64,000 nt of DNA, taken from Oscheius dolichura. Lineage: Eukaryota > Nematoda > Chromadorea > Rhabditida > Rhabditidae. Positions 47,078 through 63,007 of this stretch are shown here, piece after piece. How positions within the stretch are numbered: position 1 is the first letter of the stretch; each line of letters begins with the position of its first letter. Location of the stretch: the NCBI GenBank assembly GCA_932521035.1, contig OW051492.1, positions 3,658,001-3,722,000 on the forward strand, in the 5' to 3' direction. A program made the position numbers and the translations under genes. The notes beneath the pieces were generated by a model. It saw only the letters and a list, made by a program, of their open reading frames with translations. It ran no database searches and was not told where the DNA came from.

Positions 47078-50000
47078 ATGCGCCGCTTACAGTTTCTTCT
47101 TTTTCTCCCTATCAGTTTCTGCTCCGTAGTTCCTGTTTGGAAGACCCCGATCACCGAGAGGCGCTTTGCTCCGCCACAGGCAGTCAAACGCAGCTCCTCT
47201 CCCTACTACACCAGGCCGGAAGACTTCAAAGTAATCATTTCGAAAGTAAAGACTGATCCCCCCTTCAGGTTCCGAGTTATGTCCCCCCATCGAATAATGG
47301 TCCCCCTCCTCCGCCGCCTCCTCGTATCCCAATAACCCCTCCCGGCTACCGGCCAAACTACAACATCTACCCACAAAACTATCGGGTTCCCCAACAATTT
47401 GCTCCTCCTCCTCGTCCTGCCTATCCACAAGGCCAACAGGTAGACATTTCTATATCCAGAAAAAGAGATAATTAGCCGCGACCCCAGTCTCCTAGCTATC
47501 CCAACGGGTGGGTCTACTGGAATGGAGACATCGTCCCTCCGGAAGCTATTCCCTATCTCCAAGGTAAGTAGAGGGCCCAGATAATTCATAAATACTACAG
47601 GGGCCGGTCCCATCCCTCCACAAGGAGCTTACGGTCCTCCTCCGAGTTCTAAGTCTCCCGCAAGTCCAGGAGTTCGGCCGGAAACATTCACAGGTGGGGG
47701 CTGGCCTCCCTCAGCCAACAATCTTTAGGAACCATCCCAATGTCTCCCTCAGTCAGTCCGACGGAAGTCTACACCACGGGAGCCACCTCTCCGCAGTACG
47801 AACAGCCTACTGATGCCCCAACAGTCTCGGCCATCCCGAACACATCGACCCTGACCCCGGAAGAGGCAACTATGGGAAGCCTCTTCACAGCCAAGAAGAA
47901 CCCCTTCCCCACTCCGAATGTTCCTGAAAGGGAGAAGACGACAGACGGGACAACTCGAGGCCCTGTGGGGCACGAGGCGTCCACTCCCGGCTATGAGGAG
48001 ACGACGACCGGGCAGACAGCCAGCTCGCAGGAAGAATACTTCCCACGCCCTGTTCCCTCCCAGGTGGCCATCTGCCTTTATAAATTATCCCCTTTTGTAG
48101 AGCTATCAACCAGCCAAGGGACCTGAAATAGTCGAGAAGCTCAATGTGAACATTCTCCACCCGAACGGGCCTTGTACGGGGCCGCTCTGCTTCGATAAGA
48201 GCAAGGTTTCCGTCTACACTCCTCCCAAAGGACCCAAGTTCTTGATCAGCAATGCTGCCAAGGTTGAATTTCGGTGGAATATGGTTATAAGTGAACTGAA
48301 TTCCAGGGGCAGGCCAGTCTCCCTCGTCCAAGTGTCCCGGAATACAAACATCTGCCCTATGCCCCGAATATTGGCACATCCTCCCGACCTATTGAGGTTC
48401 GTCCGCGTCCTTTGCTTGGCCATACTCTTTTCAGCCACCCCATGGCGGGCCTCGTGTATTTATGCACCCCGATGAGTTCTCCCTTCCTCCCTACGACCAG
48501 CCGACTCCACCGCCATCCTCCCAGCAGCCGTATTCTCCCACCGCCAGGACTCTTCCACCCTCCGAGGAGGAGTACCAGGGCAGTCCGCCGTCTGCTCCTC
48601 CACCCTCCCCACCGTCTTACACGCCACACGAGGAGGACGTCACCCCCATAGTGCCCGATTATAATAGAGGGCCGGCGTCGACTTTCCCCCCTCAGCAAAC
48701 AGAAGTCCCTCCCAGTGGATCGGAGGAAGTGCCGAGCACTACTCCCCGACTGCCTGAATGGGCGACGGAGACGCCTTCGGAGGGGACATTCAGTCCCACG
48801 TACAGACCACTCTTCCCCGTGACTCTACCCGAAGTACCTACTCCTCCACCGTCTTCTGAAGTCACCCCGAGAAGGCCTGAAGAAGGCCCGAGAATTCCAC
48901 CCAGAGAAGAAGCTCCCCCCGGGCTACCTGGACAGCCACCTGTGCCACCAACCGGTCCACCTAGAGGCCCTATCCCCGGCTTCCCAGCTCAGCCATTCAC
49001 ACCACCACCTGGAGGACCGACTCCGCCAATAGTGTTTATCCCTGAAAGTCCGACCCCTGCTCCAGGCACTCCGGTTCCGCCATTTGGAGAGACACCCTTC
49101 ACTCCCGGTGGCCCACCTCCTTCAAGCCCTGGCTTCCCTCCTCCTGGCACCCCTCCACGCGTGCCTCCTACAGGACCACCACAATTGCCAGGGACGCCTC
49201 CAACTGGGCCCATACCCGGAGGACCGCCACCTGAACAAACTGTGCCTCCTTTCTCCAGGATCCCGCCTGGTGAAGGACAGGGAACTCCGCCAGCTGTGCC
49301 CTCCTTTACTCCGAGGACACCACCTACTGAAGGGCCTAGGACACCGGGAATTCCTCCTCAGACTGTGCCGCCTTTCGAAGGGCCAAGAACACCTGGTGGG
49401 CCGCCTCCTCAAGGGCCATTTACTCCTGGTTTCCCTCCAAGGGAAGGAGTGCCCTCTACTCCAGGGATAACCCCTCCGCGGGGGACACCTCCCAGTGCTC
49501 CCAGGACACCCCCGGGTCCTCCACTGACTCCTCAGCCGACGAGGCGTCCTCCCCTCGAAGGACCACGAATAACTACTCCCTACTTCGTCTCCGAGACTTC
49601 AACGCCGCCGTCTTTGTACACCTCAACGCCCAAGAAGGGTGTCCAGAATAGATTGAGAGGTATCCGCTCCTTTCTCCCCTTATAAATCAAACATTTTCAG
49701 CCGGAAAGGTGAGAGTCATCTGCCAGGAGGATGGCATCAAGTTCATAGCCACGTCGATCCTCCCCTTCACCGGGGAAATCTTTGCGAATGACCGGAAACG
49801 TGTCCCGGCCTGTTTCCACAGCTACCAGAAGGTGCTCGTCCCGATGGCATTCCTGCCCTTCGACGAGTGTGGAGTACGCAATGCCAACGACCACCAGAAT
49901 AACCAGACCCAGTACCATATGCAGGTGGACATCTCCCTTTTCTCGGTTAATCGTGGCATATAGGTCGTGGTGGTGGTGACGCAGGAGGACGGCTCGACGA

Positions 50001-51024
50001 CTGTCCAGTCGTACATGGCCCAGTGTGTCCAGCAGAAGATCCAGTACAACAAGCAGACACTGCCCAGGAGGATTGAGGAGGCTCTCGAGGAGTACGTCCC
50101 CTGTCATTCTCTTTTAAACAAAAGCCACCTAGACTCCGTCTTGTCCCCACCAAACTAGAGCAGAAGGCCCTCCTCCCGCTGGTGGAGATGAAACTGGTGG
50201 TGGACGAACACGGCCGGATCGGGCCGGAAGTGGCCGCCGTCGACATCGGAATGCCCCTGGCCTTGCACTGGAAACTGACCAATGAGTCGGCCGCCTACGG
50301 ATTCCACGTGAGGAACTGTGCCGTGGCCGATACGATAAGCGGAGTGGACATGATGGTGGTCGACGAGCAGGGGTCAGTTCTCATTTGGAGGGAGGATACT
50401 GTATATTATTGGCAGATGCTCGACGGACACGACCATTCTGGCCCACCCCCACTACGACACCTACCATGACACCGCCTCCTCTCATATGTGGGCATTCAAG
50501 GTAGAAAACAGGGAAGAGAGGCAATATCTTCCCAGGTGCCCGACCATACGAAACTCCGACTCTCGTGTGAGGTGTCCATCTGTACCGACATTGCCCCGGT
50601 CGGCAGTAATGAGACGAGCTGTAGCAGTATTCCTACGGTACTTTATCTCCCATAAAAACACAAAAATATATTATTATAGCCACCATTCTGCCCTGATTTG
50701 ATAACATCGCCTTCCAATTCTATTCTCTTTGATGGAGGAGGAAAATTATTGAAGAGGCGGAGAGAAATCGAAGGGATGACGGAGACACAGACTGTTAGAG
50801 CAGCCATTTGCACATCTGATAGTTGCCGACGGGATTACGGTAACTTTTCTTTGTAAGTAATTGAATATTCTATTTTAGTTGCCCTTCCTCATTGTGTGGA
50901 TCCGCGGTGGCTGGCTGCCAGTTCGGCATTTTCTATATCTCTTTTCTTCCTCTCAATTTTTGTGAACTTGGGTCTACGGTGCAAGATTTCTTTCGAGAAA
51001 AAGCAAAAACAAAGCGGGAGATGA
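47078..51024 (+). CDS. Proline-rich ZP-domain transmembrane protein (cuticlin-like)
   Basis: The signal peptide is MRRLQFLLFLPISFCSVV. A very long Pro/Gly/Thr-rich region spans about 47250-49670, with degenerate units such as GPRTPGGPPPQGPFTPGFPP, PPTGPIPGGPPPE and REGVPSTPGITPPRGTPP. The ZP domain begins KVRVICQEDGIKFIATSILP, then FTGEIFANDRKRVPACF, DECGVRN, SYMAQCVQQ, ALHWKLTNESAAYGFHVRNC, DTISGVDMMVVDEQG, and CEVSICTDIAPVGSNETSC with paired cysteines. After ICTSDSCRRDYG an intron (about 50841-50879) joins a last exon encoding a hydrophobic helix SSAFSISLFFLSIFVNLG and a basic tail ending QKQSGR, TGA at 51022-51024. ZP proteins polymerise into extracellular matrix after C-terminal cleavage. 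A cuticle or apical-matrix role is inferred from the architecture. Splicing of the Pro-rich exons is fairly certain; some small exons are not. Confidence 0.86.
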
Positions 51025-51080
51025 TAATAAACATTTATTTTTTTTTTCTTCAAATTCAAAAACAGTAAACTATAAAATCT

Positions 51081-54000
51081 TTAGATTACGACCGGTTGGG
51101 CATGGTCACTGGGAACAAGACCCATTGCTTGAAGAACTACCTTAATACGAAAATAAAGGAAAAAATAAATACGAATTTAAAAAAGGTAATCAAACTAACG
51201 CACCTGGCAAGCGACCGACTTTCCATCTTTCTTATTTCTTGATGAAGTAGCGGACGTGTATTCAACGCCGTTAACAACCACTCTCCAAATGAATTCTCGT
51301 TGATGAGATGGTCCTGATTCTAAGCAAGTGAACTCAGGAGCCGCCCAACGTCGCTTAGCACATAGCTCCATTACTAACGAAACTGGATGTCTACCTAAAA
51401 CCCATTTTTACAAATATTTTGCAAGTTTTGAGAATAAGTAAAAACCTACCGCTCAAATCGGTTCCAGTAATATTCTTTGTTTTACCTTTACAAGGCATTT
51501 CTTCACCAGTAGCAAGACCTTAAAGTTCATTGAAATGAATAAAAATACAACGCTACCTTTTCTATCATTTTTTACATCCAATGTCAATGGTTCCACAGCG
51601 CCTGTTCCTTCTCGTCCTAACCCAAAACCTGGTCTCCATCCCATTTTTGCCATTAATCGCATGGCTATTCCATTTGTAAAGATAGGATTCAGTTGCTTGA
51701 ACATGTCCTGCAATTATATATGATGAAACTTTATGAACACATGTTTATGTCTGCTAGGTTATACCCCCAAGACGCCAGAAGCAATATCTGAAATTGAAAA
51801 CGTACAAGTAAGCTCTACGTTTCATAGCATTTTCAAAGAAAAATAGCCGTGAAACGTAGAACATACCTATGTGGGAGAGGATGAATTGCGATGGTAGATA
51901 CCAGAAGGAGGAAGCTGAATTATGGGAAACTACGACAATTCCAAAACGGAAAGCACTGGCCATATTCTTATGACAGTGCTTCCAGTTTTAGAAAAGCTAT
52001 CAAGCTACATAAAACATTATGTTCTTCAACAATAATAAAATGTATACTCTTTTAAATATCGCATTATAACAAGACCACTGCATATTTTATTTAATACTAA
52101 CCTTTTTAACCCATGCATGATAGCGAGGGTCATGTGGTTGAAGTTCTTCTGGGGTAAGAATATTAATTCCAGTGGAGCCTGTGTATTTTCCAGGGATACA
52201 CTTGACGGCTGCCCATGCGTTCATCTAAAGAATGTTGAGATTAATCATTAAGAAAATACCAAGGTTTCGGGTTTTTTCTCAATAGATTAAAAATGACCTG
52301 TTCGTTAGCGTCCTTGAGATCTCTCAATGCCTCGAAATCATTTGGATCTTCTTGTAATCGCCGTTGAGCTTTAGCCCGTCGTGCCAGAACATCGGCTACA
52401 TTGCGAGGAGGAACCTAAACCAAACAAATCACTACAAAAATTAGGCAAAGATAACTCAATACGTAAAAAGTTTTTATTTCTGAAAGCACCAAAATGACAA
52501 CGTAACAATTAGATCAACAATCTACCGTGGTAACATCCTCTGGCTCTTTCATAATCATTTCCTTTTCAGATGGAATAATTAAAGTAGCAGGAAGAGGTGG
52601 CGGTGGTGGAGCAAGTGTGTCGAACGCCTAGAAACGTTTTAAAACCAATACACAACTCAAAAAAAAATAAATAAAAATCTTAATGATAAAAGACTAAACC
52701 GTAGGTAATGTTGGAGGAACTGGAGGTGGTGGCAATGCTGGTGGCGCAGGAGGTGGAGGAAGAAAATAAGCTGCTGTTTGTCCTAATAATTTTGCCTTTT
52801 GTCGAACTTTTTCTATTTCCAAAGTTGTCATAGCTTTGTATTTCTTCTGCTCTGCTGAGCAGGTCAGTGGAATAGGTTCTTTTTGCACCTTTTGCCATTC
52901 CTGAAATGGTTTTCACTATCTTTAAAGAGACTAACAGTATTTTCTCGGTGAACCGAGCCCGATGAGACAGGATAAACAACCCGTAAAGCAGCCGAATCCA
53001 ATATATTTTCTTCTGTACTTTTAGTAGGCAGTGGGACGGCGTTCTGCAACAATTTGCTAAAAAAAACGATATACTTACCACGATGTTAATTTTAATTGGT
53101 TCTGCAACTGGTTTATAAGGATGCTTGAAGGCAGGCGTTGCTATATCACTATCATTATCAGAAACTGCTTCTCCTCTCGCGCGTCGATCTTCCTTATCTT
53201 GCCTTCGTTGGAGCTTTTCACAGTAAGCTAAAAAAAATAGACAAAAAGGATAATAACTTACAAACAAAATCTTCTACAGACTTAGGATTTTCATCTCCAA
53301 TATCAAAAATTCCTTGAGCACGACGCTTCTTTGCAATTTGGAGTAATTTGGCCTTGTCGATGCGGTCCCGACTTCTAAAGAATTTTCTTTTTATAATAAA
53401 TTTTTAAAAAGCGACAAACCTGGATCTACCACGGCTCCAACTTCTACTACGTGATCTACCTCGACTCCAAGTTCTACTGCGAGATCTGCCTCTGCTCCAA
53501 GTTCTACTGCGCGGCCTTCTTCCATGGCTTCGCTTGTTCCAGCTGCGACTATCTGATCGGCGGCTTCTACTTTTTGAACGGCGACTTCTACTCGTTGACC
53601 TGCGTCGTCTTTCCTTACTACGGCTACGACTCCTGCTTCTAGATTTCATTTATAATAAAAAGTAAACATTTCTGAAAACGTACTTCCTTCGATCTCTGCT
53701 CCTCGACCTCTTTTTAGCCTTTTTACTTTTTTGAGGAGAACGGGAGACTTTACGACGAGATCCACTATCTGAAGAAAAAAACACCATTGAATAAAATGAT
53801 CAAGTGCTACCTGACTTGCTCACTTGTTTATCATCTTTACGTTTTTCTTTTTTTGGGCTCCTCTCTTCTTTTTCGTCAGGTTTAGGAGGAAGCTAAACAT
53901 TTTGATAAATAATATACATTTATATTGGCTTATATTACCGATTTAATACTGAACTCCCACTCTTTGTTTGAAGCATTTTTAAATACATCATCCACTTTTT

Positions 54001-55100
54001 CTTTGACTTCCTTCGGTTTCTTCTCAGTTGCTGGATTTTGTTGAACTGAGCTAGACTCCTTAGCCTCATCTTTCTTTTCAATTAACACAACATCTTTTCT
54101 TAAAAAAGACACCCTCTTCAAGGAAACAAGGAAGGAAATACTTGGTTCCATTTGCTGCTGTCTTCTCCTCTGGTTTATCTTTTTTGATTTTTACATTGCG
54201 GGGAACAAAATCAGCTGGACCTTTAGTTTCAATTACCTAGAGTTTTCAAAATATTTATTAGTATATAAGGCATACCTTTTTGAGAATTTCAAATTCCTTT
54301 TTAGCAGGTTTTTCTTCTTTAGATTGCTCTTTCGCCAACGGAAACAAATCATCAGACTTACGATGCGACTGTCCCGGTTCACACGGTAGTACAGCTTAAA
54401 ACATACAACAAATAAATATAAAAGCTTCCAAACTTACAAAGATTTAAAGGGGGCAACGAAGTATCCGCATTTACAGCTACTTTCCTTGCCTCATCAAGTA
54501 CTGTTCGAAAATCTGCTCCTACAGGAAGATCGTCGTCTTCGTCATTACCCTGCAAATAAGATAATTTATGAAAATATGTACTGCTTACTCGAACCGAAGA
54601 ACAAGAAGGTGCTGGACTATGTGGTTCGTCATGTTCTGATGTTTCAAGAGGTTTAGATGGATCTTTTTCATCTTTTTCATGATTTTCTGTATGGGTTACT
54701 TGTTCTGGTTTCTGTTCTGATGTTGAAGCTGATGAGTTTCGACGTCTGGAAACCATACAAATATAATTTTACAACATACACTTCGCCAAAACTACCAAAC
54801 TAAATTCTTACCTCCTTTTTCTGTCCTGTTTCCTTTCTCTTGAGCCCGAGCGGCTTCTCTTCCGCGACTTTTTCTCTCTAGACCTACTGCGATGTTTGTG
54901 CTTCTTCTTCTTTTCCTTTTTATGCTTGTGATGCTTTTTTTCTTTATCATCTTTATCCTTGATGGCTTTCTAAAGTTGAATGATTAACGTAAAGCGTCTC
55001 TGCTGACCTTATCTCTATTTTTGATATCTTCCAGTAGTTCTTCAACTAACTGGTCGCTAGTCTTAGCGCTAGAATTTGTCTTTTTTGCCTCAGAAGGCAT
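51081..55100 (-). CDS. SON: SON-type splicing cofactor (RS domain, G-patch, dsRBD)
   Basis: The N-terminus MPSEAKKTNSSAKTSDQLVE precedes Lys-rich and RS-rich exons (KHHKHKKEKKKKHKHRSRSR at about 54880-54950; RSRSRSKERRRRSTSRSR at about 53590-53640). Acidic linkers follow (GNDEDDDLPVGADFRTVLDE), then LLQIAKKRRAQGIFDIGDEN near 53300. A Pro-rich part (PPPPAPPALPPPPVPPTLPT) comes before the G-patch: GIAMRLMAKMGWRPGFGLGR then EGTGAVEPLTLDVKNDRKG (about 51545-51690). The C-terminus is a dsRNA-binding domain GRHPVSLVMELCAKRRWAAP ... RNKKDGKSVACQ, ending VVLQAMGLVPSDHAQPVVI, TAA at 51081-51083. RS domain, G-patch and dsRBD in this order are diagnostic of SON, which promotes splicing of weak introns at nuclear speckles. 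AT-rich coding, with many introns of about 40 nt. Confidence 0.9.
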
Positions 55101-55948
55101 TAAGTTTTAGAAATCAACAGAGAGAAAAAAGTTTGAAAAATAAAGAATTTGTGAAAACGAAATTATGATGTCACTTGGAAAGGGACTTTGCCGCCGCCCT
55201 CGGCCCCGACGCGAATGTCCCTGACGCCCTCTCCCGTTCGCGTGCTCTCTCACTTTTTTCGGGAACCTGTCTATTGGATCGATGCCAAAGTTTTGTTTCG
55301 ATGGATATCGATTTCCGTTCCCAGTCAATTATCTCTTTGCCCTCGGGCCACAATATATACAATATGCCGTATTAGCTCTCTGCTGTGGAAAATCAACTCC
55401 CGGTAGCAACGGTAGACGATAATAAATTTGGATGGATGAGTCAATCTTGCTGACTCATTGTTAGCTTTGCTGTTCGGCGCATCCATCAAGCCGTTTGATT
55501 CCTCATCTAATCTTCTATCTATTTTCTGTATCATTTATAGATAGGATTAGCAAAATCTGCTGAGAGATGTAATGAAATGCAATAATTAGCAAAGTGCAAG
55601 AGATAACTACGTTCGCAATAATTGCACGATTTGCTGAAATCGTGCGACTGTTTCCTTCCGGTTTTTGATTATTTTCCCTTATCCTATTTTCACTTTCAAT
55701 AATACATCTCCTTCTCATGCTCTATCATTTACGACAAGATTATGGCCAGTCAATGTAAAAGTCACAGACCTCTCGTTTTGTTCAGAACCTGCACAATATT
55801 ATCTTATCTCGCTGCCCTTTTTCTCCGTCCAACGTTCTTCGCCCGGTTTCTTTACCCTTATACACAGTTCCACTTTACCCTTCACAATATCTTCATTTTC
55901 AGAAGTGGAGCCAATGCATTGGCAAATTGTTTTAGCATATCAGAAATA
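55101..55948. other. SON-OTUD7 divergent promoter region
   Basis: About 850 bp between divergent genes. Short frames are present but unsupported. The candidate 5' frame at 55742 (MASQCKSHRPLVLFRTC) lies upstream of an acceptor TTGTTTTAG and could be part of an untranslated leader. No repeat or RNA gene is seen. Confidence 0.4.
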
Positions 55949-58485
55949 ATGAATGAAATCAATCCTGAATTCAACAAAGAACAAATCCAAACATTGGATA
56001 TATTTATTTGTAGAACGCGTCTTGGTAGAGACAAGGCTATAGAATTCCTCAAAGGTAAAACAAGACTCAAGGACTATAAAGAATGGGGAGTTTTCAGAAT
56101 GTAGTTGGGACCTGACAGCTGCTTTGAAAAAGTTCGACCTTGAAGGGTTCAAAGAGGATACAGTAACACCTTCGACATCCACCGGTAGCCCATCTTTTCC
56201 CTTCTCTATAGCTTCCGCTAATTCCAGACAGAATGTCTTGCTGTGAACCTCCCAGTTTTGCTTTCTGTCTTCCTGATCTTGGTCGTTTTGCGCCAGATTT
56301 CCGCGATTTCTTAGAGAAAGATCTTATCGAAACTCCGACGCAGAGGAGATTGGAAAACTCGAGTAAATAAGAAATTCGAAAGAGAAACGTTAGTATTCAG
56401 AACATTTGAACTGGTGGCTGCCCTACGGACAGAAATTGTATCCCCTCTCCACTACAGGAGATGGAAATTGTCTCTTACACGCCGCTTCTTTAGGTAAATT
56501 TTGGAAATAATAGAAGACTAGGGAATTCTCAGGTATTTGGGGAGTACACGACAGGCAGCTGACCCTCCGGGAGGCCCTGTATGAGATGCTGATGAGGGGA
56601 TCGCGGCGGACGGCCCTGTGGAGGAGGTGGAAGTGGTCGGAGCACAAGGCCTACTCGGCTATCGGGCTGCGCCTCTCCGAGGAGGAGTGGATCGGCGAAT
56701 GGAACAACAACATCGTGGCCATCGCCAGCCCCGTCCCCAGGTCTCTCCCAATCCTCTTTCTTTTAACACTTCCAGTTTAGGAAGATGGACGACGCCAGTC
56801 TGGACTCGAATGACCAGATCTACGAGAGCCTCGAGGCCATCCACGTCTTCGCCCTGGCCCATGTTTTGAAGCGGCCGATTATTGTTGTTTCCGACACGGT
56901 TGGTACCAGAAAAAAGAGACATATAGCCAGTATTAATTGAATATAAAAAGTGGTTTAGATTCTCCGAAACGCGAAAGGAGAAGAGTTATCGCCGGTGCCG
57001 TTCGGGGGCGTCTACCTGCCCCTGGAATGCCCGCCGGAACAGTGTCATAGGTCCGTCTCCCGCCCATTTTTCCGATTCAAATATTTCCAGATCCCCCCTA
57101 GTGCTTTGTTATGATTCTGCTCATTTCTCCCCGCTAGTTCCCATGCGCCATGATTCTTCACAGCCACGTGAGTCGCCTCCTCCTCGCCGATCCTCCTCCT
57201 CCCTCTTTCAGAAATCATTCCTATTACGGATGTCCATCGTAGCCTGTTACCACTTCATTTTCTCACCGACCCTGGGCCGCATTTCACTTGGTAGGCCGGG
57301 AGGGGATACAGTAACCCAGAGGATTCAGGTGGAAGAACGAGGACGACACTAAAAGTGCCGCTAAACTGGAGCCGAACAACACGGACAGGCTGACCCTGAT
57401 GAGTAAGTACATGGATCTGGTGCGGCTGGATGTCCGCAAGGGCAGCATCAAGAGGACCCTGCCCATCCGGTCGGCCTCGTCCTCCGTCGGTGAGAAGAGC
57501 CTCACCCTGGCCAGTTCCGGTAGGCCACAGCTAGACAGCCGGCGATAATTCTCAAAGATCCAGGCGTGTCCAACGACAATCGGGACAAGAGGCGCATCCT
57601 GGAGGAGATCAGGCAGCAGTTCGTCAGGACACTGCGCCTGTCGGGGAGGAAAGCCAAGCAGGACGGGATAGACGCCAATGTAAGGCGGCAGACGGGCCAT
57701 TTGAACGGGGAGAATCTTCAGCTCTGTGCCGTCGACCTGCCGCGGAGCAGCTGCATCGTGGCCGCCCGCCTCATCACCTCGTCCCACGAATACATGGAGG
57801 AAATGGTCCGGGAGTACATGAAAACGGCCAGGGAACGGTTCCAGAACAACAGCCAGGTAGGCACCCTCTTATAATTGAACTACAGTACCCCGTCCCTGTT
57901 TCAGGCGAACAACGGGAGGAAGAGGATGAGTCGCTCGTTCAGCGCCTCCTCCATCCCCATCACCTGTATCAACCAGAGCTGTGACCAGGTGCCCCCTCCC
58001 CCTCGTCCCCACAGTATCCTTCACTTTAGCCGGCCTCCCAGTTGTGTAATTTCCTGTGTCGCGGCTGCTTCGAGCACCAGAAGGAGATGATGATGTCGTT
58101 CAACTGCGAGAAGGCCCGCCTCTCCGGGCTGCCCGTCAATCCGAAGAGCAGCACGATGCCGTCCATCTCGACCCCGCCGGAGAGTGTCAAGAGTGCCTCC
58201 TCCGAGAGGCAGAGCCCCGTCCTCCCCTGCAAGGAAGTCTTCGCTCTAGGACCCCCGGAGACGAACGGCCCCGTGCTGGGTGTCGTCAAGCAGGGATTCA
58301 TCACAAAGACCACGTATGCCCCTCCTCCCGGGCCATCTAAAGGGAATTGTTTCAGAATTTCGAAGATTGAGGGAGAAAACGGGGTCACGCATTACTTCGT
58401 GACGGGGGAAGAGCCCCGGACCCCGTGTGCCCTGTCCCCGTCGACCCTGATGCCGTCCTCCCTCCAGCAGCAGCTCGCCTCCTAA
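55949..58485 (+). CDS. OTUD7: OTU deubiquitinase, OTUD7/Cezanne family
   Basis: It starts [20 protein letters not shown], a UBA-like domain running on to [20 protein letters not shown]. The catalytic OTU domain has [40 protein letters not shown] with the catalytic Cys in [81 protein letters not shown] and [12 protein letters not shown] with the catalytic His. Long charged linkers follow. The C-terminal region holds an A20-type zinc finger assembled across an intron: CINQSC ... [22 protein letters not shown]20 order matches Cezanne (OTUD7B/A), which prefers Lys11-linked ubiquitin chains and restrains NF-kB. It ends [12 protein letters not shown] at 58483-58485. The ATG is 13 nt past a TTGTTTTAG acceptor. 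Confidence 0.93.
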
Positions 58486-59185
58486 ACCACGGTTCTTTCT
58501 CCCCGACGCGCTTTTTCATCTGTGATTACAGTTCACCTGCCAGATTGCTATCAGATTTAACATATATATTATTACTAAAAGCATAAATAAATTATCGTAA
58601 TTTCAATTTCACTTTTTTTTTTACTTTTTCGCACATTATCAGTCAGCAAAGCGTCTCTTCCACGCGTTCGAGCAGTTATTGTCGCTTTTATCCGTTCGTC
58701 TCGATGCCCAATTATCTCCCGATTGTAGATTCTAAAAAAGTGAGCCTTTGTTGCATTTCTGCCCCTCAAAGGTCCGTTCCTCCGCCTTTCTTCCGTGTAA
58801 CTGAAATACCCATACGCGAACGTTGAGAATTTTTGGATTAGCGCAGCGAATTACTGTAATATTTTATCCATTCGTCCTTTTTATTGCTTTTCTGTTCGAC
58901 ACGGTGCAGGTTCCCTTGACTAGGTAGCCTCTGGTGAGCTGGCACATCAGATTATTTGATAAAAACTCACTTCGCCGCTTGCAATGTTCCCATTCACGTT
59001 TTTGAATACCCCTTGAAAGCCCATAAAAGGTACAACTCCCCCCGGTTCCACGTCATCTTCTGAAATTATCAGGAGACAAAACTGCTCTTGCTCCACGAAA
59101 AGTAGATGCTCGATCTTGAATCCTGAGAATTTTGTTGGAAAAATGTTTTCAGGTGCCAGCGTTTCTCTCGGTCGCCTCATATGGA
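58486..59185. other. OTUD7-mannosidase intergenic region
   Basis: About 700 bp. AATAAA (58585-58590) about 100 bp after the OTUD7 stop. A minus-strand frame at 58947-59180 (with VEQEQFCLLIISEDDVEPGG) is open but unrecognised; it may be chance or an exon of a gene I cannot assemble. The candidate leader acceptor for the mannosidase is AATGTTTTCAG ending at 59152. Confidence 0.35.
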
Positions 59186-61778
<2,593 letters not shown>

Positions 61779-62120
61779 AATCCTCAGCTTACTTAATGTC
61801 TAAGGTGTTTGCCAGAAAATCTGTGATGGAGTATATACATCGACGCTTGACTGTTTTTCTTCCTATTACTTGTTGTGCTTCAGCATTTTTATTCACTTTG
61901 ATGGTTCAGCGCGAATCTTCATGTGTTATATAAAGATTATGGAGTTCTACTGAGCGTTTTATTTTGCTACTTTATTGTGGTTATTTTCCGTTATATCTGA
62001 ATCATTTGGAGATGTTTTCGTATAACCTGAACATAAGCAAGATTTTTCTCTTTGGTACATATTCATAGGCAGTAAATTTACAAGAGAAATCATAATAAAA
62101 CAATCCATCCCGTTTCAAAA
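61779..62120. other. Mannosidase-MCEE convergent 3' region
   Basis: AT-rich 3' region of two convergent genes with an AATAAAA-type signal on the plus strand at 62095-62101. No ORF of note and no RNA gene. Confidence 0.4.
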
Positions 62121-62739
62121 TTATTCCTGTTCAAGCTCGATGAGTACTCCTCCACAATCCTTGGGATGGAGAAAGATGACGTCTTTTCCATGAGCTCCAA
62201 TCTTAGGCTTCTCACCCAATGTGCGCACACCTATCTTTTTAACAGCATCCATTGCCTAGACGGGTAATTATATCTCAACATTTTGATACCTTGTGGATAT
62301 CCTTTACTTCGATACAAATATGATGCATTCCGCCGTCTTTGTTCTTGTTCAAAAATGCCTGAAAATTGTCTATGTTTGTTGAATTCGAACAAACCTGAAT
62401 TGGCGACTTGTCTCCATAAGGGAGTAAAAGTTCAATTTTGGAATTGGGAAGTTCCACAAAGACGGTGTAGACTCCATGCTCCTTTTGTGGCTAAACTTTA
62501 TCTACTATTTGCGAAGAATATCAATGACTAACCACTGGCTCGCTGACTTTAGCTCCAAGGTCTTTGTAGAATTTAGATGCTTTCTCTAGGTTAGGAGTAG
62601 CAATAGCCACGTGGTTTAGACGCCCCAGCAAGCCGGCCAGCGGATGACTAGCCATACTCTGTCAATATATAGTTAGGTGCTTTTCAAAAGCTTACTCTGG
62701 TGAAGATAGTAGGCAGAGTGGCAATTCGGCTGATAAGCA
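62121..62739 (-). CDS. MCEE: Methylmalonyl-CoA epimerase
   Basis: Interconverts (S)- and (R)-methylmalonyl-CoA in mitochondrial propionate catabolism. The presequence MLISRIATLPTIFTR (exon 1, 62695-62739) splices in phase 0 to SMASHPLAGLLGRLNHVAIA. The two VOC-fold halves are TPNLEKASKFYKDLGAKVSE, VFVELPNSKIELLLPYGDKS and GGMHHICIEVKDIHKAMDAV, KIGVRTLGEKPKIGAHG, VIFLHPKDCGGVLIELEQE. Metal ligands are the His in NHVAIA, the Glu of KIELL, the His of MHHICIEV and the Glu of LIELEQE. TAA at 62121-62123. Full length for the family. The start is 7 nt after a TTGTTTAG acceptor. Confidence 0.94.
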
Positions 62740-63007
62740 TGAATGTCCTAAACAATGTGAATGTAACACTAGATATGTTTGAGATGGATTGGCAGTGAGA
62801 AAAAAGAGACTGCAAGGTGAAACAACAAGTGGTCAATACACAAACGTGTAAAACTTGAAAAAGATTTGACCTTGCAACAAACATTAGAATGGGCGCACTG
62901 CATTTAGCAGCCGCTGTGAAACTTTTGCTTTGAACATAACTAGAGCTTTCAGTCTTCCCTATAGAGCATATATATATTATATGTTGATAATTTAGCACTT
63001 TCAGAGA

